Source: Bacteroidetes bacterium OLB12
GTDB taxonomy: Bacteria; Bacteroidota; Bacteroidia; Cytophagales; Cyclobacteriaceae
Direction: 5' to 3'
NCBI GenBank assembly: GCA_001567185.1
Contig: LNFR01000081.1
Coordinates: forward strand, 1-64,000
Length of the DNA stretch: 64,000 nucleotides
Positions 54,957-61,615 of the stretch are shown here, in pieces. The position numbers and the translations under genes are program-made. How positions within the stretch are numbered: position 1 is the first letter of the stretch; every line of letters starts with the position of its first letter. The notes below the pieces were generated by a model. That model made no database searches. It was not told the origin of the DNA and worked only from the letters and a program-made list of their open reading frames with translations.

Positions 54957-56285
54957 AACTTCAACCTGAGTTTTACAACGGAGTTTGCCAGTTGGCCTGT
55001 TTGCACAATTTTTTCTCCGGCCTGTTTATTTGCAAAATAGTTTTCGGGTGTAACATTCATTGAGAACTGAAGCCGGCTGTTGACAGACCGTCCGATTTTT
55101 ATTTCAGCAAGATTTTTCTTTTTATAAGAATGGAACATGGCCTGGTGTGCTACGATAGCAAAAACGGAGGGAACACCAATCATTAAAGCAGGTTCACTTT
55201 CAAACACGGTCATTAACCCAATACCTACCAATGCGGCCCCACCGGTAGCGAATGAAACAATATTGCCTTGTGTTTTAGTAAGCCGCACACCCTTTACTGA
55301 TTTTTGCCCCAACATCGTTCCTACAATTGAGGTAACAGCAGGAATGATAAAAATACCCGGGCGTTCGCTTCTGTCAATACTTTCTGCAGCTATGGAAAAC
55401 CCTAACCCGGTACTGGCCAGGGTAAGTGCGCTAATGGCATCCACATCACCTTGCGTGTAATTATATTTTTGTGCTACGTGGTGCCCCATAAATAATCCAC
55501 CAATGCCACCTGCCAGCAACCCTGCTCCAATAGCATGGTTATCGCTTGTTTCGGTTGTTGCCAATATCATACCTGCAACAAAGGGCCCGAGAAAACCATA
55601 ATGCCGCATTTGTTCGATATGACCTTCAGAAAAATGCTTTCGCTTTTGAGTCTGAAACCCGATTTCACCAAGCGTAATACTACCGGCAGTTGAAAGAAGC
55701 AATGCAGTATTTCCCTGCGTATCGTTATTTCCGGCAACGGTCAATCCAAGAAAAAACCCGTTCATTAAACCCAAAAGGCGCCCAGAGTTACCCGCCCGAA
55801 TGGTGCTGGCATCTATCCCTTCAAATTTTTTTCTGGTTGATAACCGGGCCAAGTTGCCAAAGCCCCGCTACAATGGGAATTATTCCAGCCGCAGCCGGGC
55901 CGTCAATTTCTGCACCCCTTACAATGCTAAAACCATAATAAGCCCCGTACACTGCATTTACCAGCCTGTCGCGTGTGCGCAATTCAAAATCGGAAGCAGG
56001 TTGTGCATGTGTATTAAGCTCAAGATCCCATTGTGTTTTAAGTTGCTGATATTTCTGTTTCTCTTCTTCTGATAGTCGGTCGTAATAACCCGCCAGGTAT
56101 TTTTCATAATCTTCCAGGTAAAGGAGTTCAGAACTGGTAAGCGAATCGCCCTTCAGTTTTCGCTCGGCAATTTTACGGTAGGATTCTTTTTTGGTTTCCT
56201 GCCAAAAACCACGTGCTGTATAAGGTTCCTGGGCGGCAAGGTCGTGCATCACCAGCAGCATGAATACAACTAGAAGCCATCTCAA
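54953..56285 (-). CDS. Secreted/membrane hypothetical protein, one frameshift and repeat insertion
   Basis: About 444 residues when repaired. The 5' frame carries a signal peptide (LRWLLVVFMLLVMHDLAAQ), then a Glu/Lys-rich helical part. At 55826-55832 a run of seven T should be six, joining NQKKFEGIDASTIRAG to a Gly-rich, multi-helix C-terminal half ending in KLRLKF. TTG 56285 is chosen as start because the upstream extension to ATG 56426 is made by a palindromic repeat element; it could still be the start used. No family recognised. The C-terminal half looks membrane-embedded. Confidence 0.6.
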
Positions 56286-56403
56286 AAATACTTTGTCATC
56301 GCAGACAGCGTTCCGCGATCTCGGAATCGGTGCAGAAAGGTTGGGATGCCGGAATAAATCCGGCATGACATTCATCCTTACGTGTATTTTTGAGATGGCT
56401 TCT
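56272..56403. mobile_element. MITE-like element with perfect 20-bp inverted repeats, copy B
   Basis: Left arm AGAAGCCATCTCAAAAATAC (56272-56291) and its exact reverse complement at 56384-56403 enclose 92 bp that start TTTGTCATCGC and end CCGGCATGACATTC. Inside is a smaller palindrome (GGATGCCGGAATAAATCCGGCAT). Shares its ordered blocks with 15783-15905. The left arm overlaps the signal peptide codons of the minus-strand gene, and translation through the element gives a MPDLFRHP-type peptide, a sign of repeat DNA being read as protein. No transposase. Confidence 0.7.
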
Positions 56404-56485
56404 GATAAAAATGACAGTTGAGGCATTGGTTTTCTTTTACTAATAGATAACCAATGTAGTAAAAAAGTTGGAAACAGGTTATTGA

Positions 56486-57886
56486 TTACTCGGGTGTACC
56501 TTCGTACCCCAGTAGTTTCATCATGCTGTGGCTGGATTGTTCTTTCGCAAACAACTCGGTGGTTATCTCGCCATCTTCATTCCGGTCTATCAGCACATGC
56601 TTGGGTGCCGGAATAAGGCAATGTTGTATGCCACCATAGCCACCTAATGATTCCTGGTAGGCACCGGTATGAAAGAAACCGATGTAGAGCGGTTCTTCGT
56701 CAGTAATCATGGGCAAGAAAACCTCACCGGTGTGTGCTTCTGAGTTATAATAATCGTGACTGTCGCACGTAAGGCCACCAATATTTACTTTATGATAGGG
56801 GTCGTCCCACTTATTTATAGAAAGTAAAATGTACTTCTGATTCAAGCCCCACACATCCGGCAAATGAGTTATGAATGAACCATCAATCATGTACCAGAGC
56901 TCTTTGTCGTTTTGCAGTTTTTGATCCACCATCGAATACAAAACAGCTCCGCTTTCGCCTACTGTAAAACTTCCAAATTCGGTAAAGATGTTGGGTACCG
57001 GTACATTATTTTTTTCACAAATCCATTTAATATTTTCCACGATCTGCTCAATCATGTACTTGTAATCGTAATGGAAGGTAAGCGAGGTTTTGATAGGGAA
57101 CCCACCGCCAATATCGATTGAATCCAATGTGGGGCAAATCTTTTTCAGTTCGCAGTATTTAAAGATAAAGCGGCTTAGTTCGCTCCAGTAATAGGCGGTG
57201 TCTTTAATACCGGTGTTAATAAAGAAGTGCAGCATTTTAAGCGAGGCTTTGCTGCTGGGTTGAATTTTCTCTTTATACAAGGGAATAATATCGCTGTAGC
57301 GGATGCCCAGGCGCGAGGTGTAAAACTCAAACTTGGGTTCTTCATCGGCTGCAACCCGAATGCCCACCTGGTAAGGCCGGGTTACGTTACTTTCATAGGT
57401 TTCAATCTCGCTCAGGTTATCCAGTATGGGAACGCAGTTGAATTCTTCATTCAGCAACTCCGTAATATACTGGCGATATTGCGGCATTTTAAAACCGTTG
57501 CAGAGAATGAAGGTTTCTTTTGAAATCTTACCCCGCTCGTACAACGTGCGTACAATTGGAATGTCAAACGCAGAAGATGTTTCAATGTGCACATCATTTT
57601 TCAGAGCTTCTTCCAGAACAAAGTCATAGTGCGAGGATTTGGTGCAATAGCAATAGGTATACTTGCCATTGTATTTAAACCGCTCAATGGCATTGTTGAA
57701 GGTAGCTTGTGCAAACCGGATGTTCTCGCTGATGCGGGGCAGGTAAGTTACTTTGAGGGGAGTTCCGTACTGCCTGATAATGTCCATGAGGGGCACTTCA
57801 TTGAACAGTAATTCATGGTTGCGAACTTTAAATTCTTTTTGAGGGAACTCAAAAGTTTGTTCAATCAGCTCACGGTAACTCTTCAT
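56486..57886 (-). CDS. Probable arginine decarboxylase (PLP group IV)
   Basis: 466 residues. Alanine-racemase-fold barrel with PLP Lys83 in YCTKSSHYDFV, glycine-rich phosphate site SIDIGGGFPIKTS, and the C-terminal domain Cys of TCDSHDYY. This is the ornithine/arginine/diaminopimelate decarboxylase family; from memory, this Bacteroidota branch is annotated arginine decarboxylase. Substrate not proven. It would make agmatine. It is divergent from an arginase-type ureohydrolase gene, so both act on arginine or its products and may share the intergenic control region. Confidence 0.8.
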   Translation of the reverse strand: MKSYRELIEQTFEFPQKEFKVRNHELLFNEVPLMDIIRQYGTPLKVTYLPRISENIRFAQATFNNAIERFKYNGKYTYCYCTKSSHYDFVLEEALKNDVHIETSSAFDIPIVRTLYERGKISKETFILCNGFKMPQYRQYITELLNEEFNCVPILDNLSEIETYESNVTRPYQVGIRVAADEEPKFEFYTSRLGIRYSDIIPLYKEKIQPSSKASLKMLHFFINTGIKDTAYYWSELSRFIFKYCELKKICPTLDSIDIGGGFPIKTSLTFHYDYKYMIEQIVENIKWICEKNNVPVPNIFTEFGSFTVGESGAVLYSMVDQKLQNDKELWYMIDGSFITHLPDVWGLNQKYILLSINKWDDPYHKVNIGGLTCDSHDYYNSEAHTGEVFLPMITDEEPLYIGFFHTGAYQESLGGYGGIQHCLIPAPKHVLIDRNEDGEITTELFAKEQSSHSMMKLLGYEGTPE

Positions 57887-58002
57887 TAATCAATCAAAAT
57901 AGTTGTTCGTTGTTTAGTTCCTTGGCTGTTGGTCTGATCTCTTCAAAATAACAACGATCAACAAGCAACCATTAGCCAAAATTAAAGAGTGCAATAATGA
58001 GA

Positions 58003-58019
58003 TAAATTTGCCATCTTTG
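58003..58019 (+). promoter_or_regulatory. Promoter boxes for the arginase leader
   Basis: TAAATTTG (58003-58010) matches TAnnTTTG exactly, and CATCTTTG follows at 58012-58019 as a near match. A transcript starting just after would have a leader of about 160 bases before the arginase start at 58183. Confidence 0.45.
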
Positions 58020-58037
58020 CAACAGATCAAAACTTGT

Positions 58038-58109
58038 ATGGTTAATCACATTTCCCGCATGATTTTTAACCCCGTCCCCGCGGGCTTACATGCATTGCCC
58101 GACTTCTAA
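58038..58109 (+). CDS. Leader ORF, 23 residues, upstream of arginase
   Basis: ATG 58038 opens a short frame: MVNHISRMIFNPVPA then GLHALPDF and TAA at 58107. An internal ATG at 58059 gives a 16-residue version. It has four Pro codons, three of them CCC, and its stop lies in the loop of a hairpin (58093-58116). A U-tract hairpin follows. This layout resembles translational attenuation by a leader peptide. It is unproven: the ORF is short and could be chance. Confidence 0.4.
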   Translation: MVNHISRMIFNPVPAGLHALPDF

Positions 58110-58144
58110 GGGCATGAAATGAGGCTTTTTTGGCCATTTTTTTT
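58093..58144 (+). terminator. Attenuator-like double hairpin before arginase
   Basis: First hairpin CAT-T-GCCC/GGGCATG around the loop GACTTCTAA (58093-58116), then AAATGAGGC/GCCATTT (58117-58139, two-base bulge) ending in eight T (58137-58144). The second looks like an intrinsic terminator placed 38 bp before the arginase start, so read-through would be needed for expression. Regulation is inferred, not shown. Confidence 0.45.
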
Positions 58145-58182
58145 ACGATTACCCAAATTCTTAATACTTAATTCTTAGTTCT

Positions 58183-59145
58183 GTGAAAGAGATAAAGATC
58201 ATCGAAGTGAAGTCTGAAATTGGTGCCGGTACGCGCGGGGCCAGCCTGGGTGTGGAGGCGATGAAAATAGCCAGCCTTGATCTGAAATCTGACCTCTTCC
58301 GCCAGTTCGATTCTATTGAAGTTGAAAACGTAAATGAACTTCTGTTTGATGGTGCCGAGCATGCGTATGCCAAGTTTATTGATGGGGTACTCATCATGGA
58401 AGAACGTGTGTGCCTGGAAGTGTATGAACAGATTTTTGATGATTACTTTCCGCTAATCATGGCGGGCGATCACTCTACTGCCTACGGAACCATTGCCGGA
58501 ATTAAAAAGGCATATCCCAAGAAGCGCCTTGGTGTAATCTGGATTGATGCCCATGCCGATATTCACACACCGTTTACCACACCATCAGGTAACATGCACG
58601 GTATGCCGTTGGCCATGGCTTTTGGTTTTGATAACCTGGAATGCAAAGTGAACGACCCACGCGGTGAAACGCTTGATTACTGGGAGCAGATAAAAAATGT
58701 AGGCATGCAAGGTCCTAAGATTTTACCGGAAGACCTGGTGTATATTGCTGTGCGCGATCTGGAAAAACCTGAAAACTATCTTCTCAATAAACATAACATC
58801 AACTTCATTGAGGTAGAGGAGGTGAAAAAATCCGGTGCGGAAGCAATTGCACACAAAGCCTTGCAAATGCTAAGGCATTGCGACCTGATTTATGTTTCGT
58901 TTGATGTGGACAGTATCGATAGCCGGTTTTCTACCGGAACAGGTACGCCTGTACCAAATGGACTTACCGTAGAAGAAGCAAAAATTCTGAATACCGAATT
59001 GTGTAAGGATGCCAAAGTGTGCGCCTGGGAAATTGTGGAGGTAAATCCCACGCTGGATACTGAAAATCGCATGGCCGAAAGTGCATTCGAAATTCTGGAA
59101 GCCACCGCCAAATCAATTATGGGAAGGCCGGTAATGGCGGAGTAG
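58183..59145 (+). CDS. Arginase-like ureohydrolase
   Basis: 320 residues from GTG 58183. Mn-binding motifs in order: GDHSTAYGT, WIDAHADIHT, SFDVDSID. The segment HTPFTTPSGNMHGMP follows the arginase pattern (TPxTTxSGNxHG) that holds the alpha-amino group of arginine, and EIVEVNP fits arginase too. Agmatinase lacks that loop. So arginine to ornithine plus urea is more likely than agmatine to putrescine, although the decarboxylase next to it would suggest agmatinase. Preceded by a leader ORF and a terminator-like hairpin. Confidence 0.85.
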   Translation: MKEIKIIEVKSEIGAGTRGASLGVEAMKIASLDLKSDLFRQFDSIEVENVNELLFDGAEHAYAKFIDGVLIMEERVCLEVYEQIFDDYFPLIMAGDHSTAYGTIAGIKKAYPKKRLGVIWIDAHADIHTPFTTPSGNMHGMPLAMAFGFDNLECKVNDPRGETLDYWEQIKNVGMQGPKILPEDLVYIAVRDLEKPENYLLNKHNINFIEVEEVKKSGAEAIAHKALQMLRHCDLIYVSFDVDSIDSRFSTGTGTPVPNGLTVEEAKILNTELCKDAKVCAWEIVEVNPTLDTENRMAESAFEILEATAKSIMGRPVMAE

Positions 59146-59147
59146 CA

Positions 59148-59789
59148 CTACATCTTTTCAGCCAAATGGGTTAAAGCCTTGATCGTGCTCATCAGGTTGC
59201 TGCGGATTACCGGGTCGGTAAATATGCGCGGGATGTGGCTGGGCATGGAAAGTATCCGATACGTTACCTTCACCTGATCCTCGTTGACTTGCTCTAGGGT
59301 CCAACTTCCGGATAATTCCATACGACTAACTCCTTTTTCAACGGGCGCCAGTTTTGAATTCACTACCGATTCAAACGTAATAAAAAGTTGCTTGCCCGGA
59401 ATTTGTTCTGCTAACACATATTTTAGAAAATGATCCTGGTCGCTCACCGGCCACGGAATGTCGTGGTAAGAATACTCTAACCACCAGGTGGTATCGGGTT
59501 GCAGATGCACTTTAAAATCAGAAACATGTTTTTGCCAGATTTTGATTTTGGATTCGTCCTTCAACAAATCAAGAATGGTGTACATGGACGAGCGGATCAG
59601 AAACTCGCCTTTTACCTCGCGCGCTTTCACAGCCGGTACTTTTCCGGGAAAGGTAATCCAGCGTTCGTGTACATAGATCGGAGAGTCTTCCTTCACCAGC
59701 ACAAACTCAACTTCAGGATCCTGGGCCACCACTTTTAAAGAAACACAACAAAAGAGAATCAAAAACTTCAAACGCACCGGTATCATCAT
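59148..59789 (-). CDS. Secreted START-domain protein
   Basis: 213 residues. Signal peptide ending KVVAQ, then a START/polyketide-cyclase-like helix-grip fold: IKIWQKHVSDFKV, WWLEYSYHDIPWPVSDQDHF, and LSGSWTLEQV with a long C-terminal helix. START domains bind lipids or hydrophobic ligands in a cavity. Periplasmic location is inferred from the signal. Convergent with the arginase gene (2 bp gap). Confidence 0.82.
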   Translation of the reverse strand: MMIPVRLKFLILFCCVSLKVVAQDPEVEFVLVKEDSPIYVHERWITFPGKVPAVKAREVKGEFLIRSSMYTILDLLKDESKIKIWQKHVSDFKVHLQPDTTWWLEYSYHDIPWPVSDQDHFLKYVLAEQIPGKQLFITFESVVNSKLAPVEKGVSRMELSGSWTLEQVNEDQVKVTYRILSMPSHIPRIFTDPVIRSNLMSTIKALTHLAEKM

Positions 59790-59851
59790 AAAGCTAAAGA
59801 TAGAACTTATTGGTAAGACAACAGAAACAGCATTAACCCCTGCTCGTTACT

Positions 59852-61486
59852 TCATTTTACAAAAGGAAACATGAATTGCCCGCCCCGTGCTAACCAGTAG
59901 CTGAATAACCTTTCCCTTTTGTCGCGCCTGAATTCAAATAAGTTTCCATCTTCCGAAAAGAATGCATCGTTAAAGGTTGGGGTTAGTTTGTAAGGTGGGT
60001 GCGGTTTGTTGTTGATTATGATTTCATTGTTTTTTATTTCTACCAGGTAAGTCGCATCTGCTTCTTCACTGTAGTAGGTTCCGGTTAGTGCTGTAAGGGA
60101 TTTAACCGTTAAATCCGGAGCAGCTACTTTAATATACGATAAGGTATCCGTTCCGTAGGTAACCAATACCCGGTTTGTTTTGGTAAGGTTCCAGCGGGCA
60201 TCAAAGTAAGCTGTATTTTGATCTAACACAGCAGCCCTGATTTTGTTATTGAATAGTGCATTTTCTTTTCGCGCAATGCGTTGCACATCCATGTGCCGGA
60301 TGCTACGCCAAATGCCCTCAAATTTTTTCAGGTCAGATTCAGTAGGCGTATAAGATGCCGGAGCATAAGTACTATCAGGATCTTCGGTTTTGATTTCGGG
60401 AATATCCAGTGGTTTCCTATCGGTAAGCAAAAGCACCTCGCTATTTGCCTGCCCATTCCGGTTGGATTAAAACTTCCATCGTTACTGAGTGCAACAATGG
60501 AAAGTTTTTTTTTCAGGATAATAGGCAAGCCAGGCACGGTAGCCGGCTGTAGAACCACTGTGGCTGATTTCATCGAAGCCAAACTGTTTGCTTACGTTGA
60601 GCCCGGCTGCATATTTGATTTCTTTTCCGTTGGCAAGCTTGCCTTTCTGCACACGCCATTCATAAACCGCATGTCCCCCGATGGCGTGTGTTTCCAGTAG
60701 ATTATTCCACGTTAACAGATCGCCCGTAGTCGTCAACAAACCACCATGGCCGTGTATATCTTCAAACGGCATCAATTGCTCGTAGGTATTCTTGTCCTTT
60801 CGGTAAGCAATGGCACGGTTGGGCACCACTTCACGAAAGTTATCGCGCCATTGGGTGTGTGCCATACCCAGTGGCTTAAACAATTTTTCATCGGTAAAAG
60901 CAGCCAGCGATTTGCCCGAAACCCTTTCCACGATAGTTACCAGCAAAGAATAGTTGGAATTGCTGTAGTTGTATTCTGTGCCGGGCGTAAAATTGGTGCT
61001 TTTCTGTTTGCTCATAATTTGCAACGCCAGGTCTTGTGTATAAACCTGTGTGGTGCGCGGCCACCCGGTAAGCGAGCCCACACTGCCCCAGTCCTTTAAC
61101 CCGCTTGTGTGGTTGAGTAACATTTGAATGGTGATGGTTGCATTGTACTTTGGAATTTCCGGAACATACTTGCGGATATCATCCGATAGAGAAAGTTTGC
61201 CTTCCGCAGCAAGCAACAAAATACTCATGGCAGTAAATTGTTTGGCTACCGATCCGCTTTCAAAAATGGTTTCAGTTGTGTTGGGAATAGTGTGTTCTAA
61301 ATCAGCCAGGCCAAAGGCTTTGTTATAAATAATCTTATCCCCTTGCTGCACGGCTACTGCTACCCCGGGGGTGGCATTGTTCCAGGCGCTGAAAAGCTGG
61401 TCGATTTTGTTGATTTGGTCGGTAGTTTGCGCAAAAACGGAAAGCGTGAACTGACAGAGCAGGAACGCGATGGGTATGTATTTCAT
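59852..61486 (-). CDS. Serine hydrolase (class C beta-lactamase family), two frameshifts
   Basis: About 544 residues when repaired. ATG 61486 (MKYIPIAFLLCQF, signal peptide) begins a beta-lactamase-fold domain: SxxK in SGSVAKQFTA, and YxN in YSNSNYSLL. Frameshift one is a run of nine T at 60505-60513 (eight needed) joining YPEKKLSIVALSNDGSF; the second, at about 60439, is one missing G, joining QIAEVLLLTDRKPLDIPE. The C-terminal 190 residues form a lipocalin-like tail found in such esterases/peptidases. Substrate unknown. Without repair it would be called as three fragments. Confidence 0.82.
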
Positions 61487-61615
61487 AGGATGAAATTTAA
61501 GCACTGGAACTTAAAAACCTATCTGGGCCAGATAGTTTCCTCTCATCAAATTTTGCTTTGTTCCTTACCTGTAAACCTTCTCTTTGCGGAAGTAATAACC
61601 TAAATTCTGCAACGC

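Noticed and set aside
55821-56426. Separate gene starting at ATG 56426
   Set aside because: Its first 45 codons or so are the palindromic element, and its 3' end joins the next frame through a T7 run, so it is the 5' part of one larger gene.
58183-59145. Calling the ureohydrolase an agmatinase because of the decarboxylase beside it
   Set aside because: The substrate loop TPFTTPSGNMHG follows the arginase pattern, so the call rests on residues rather than on the neighbour.
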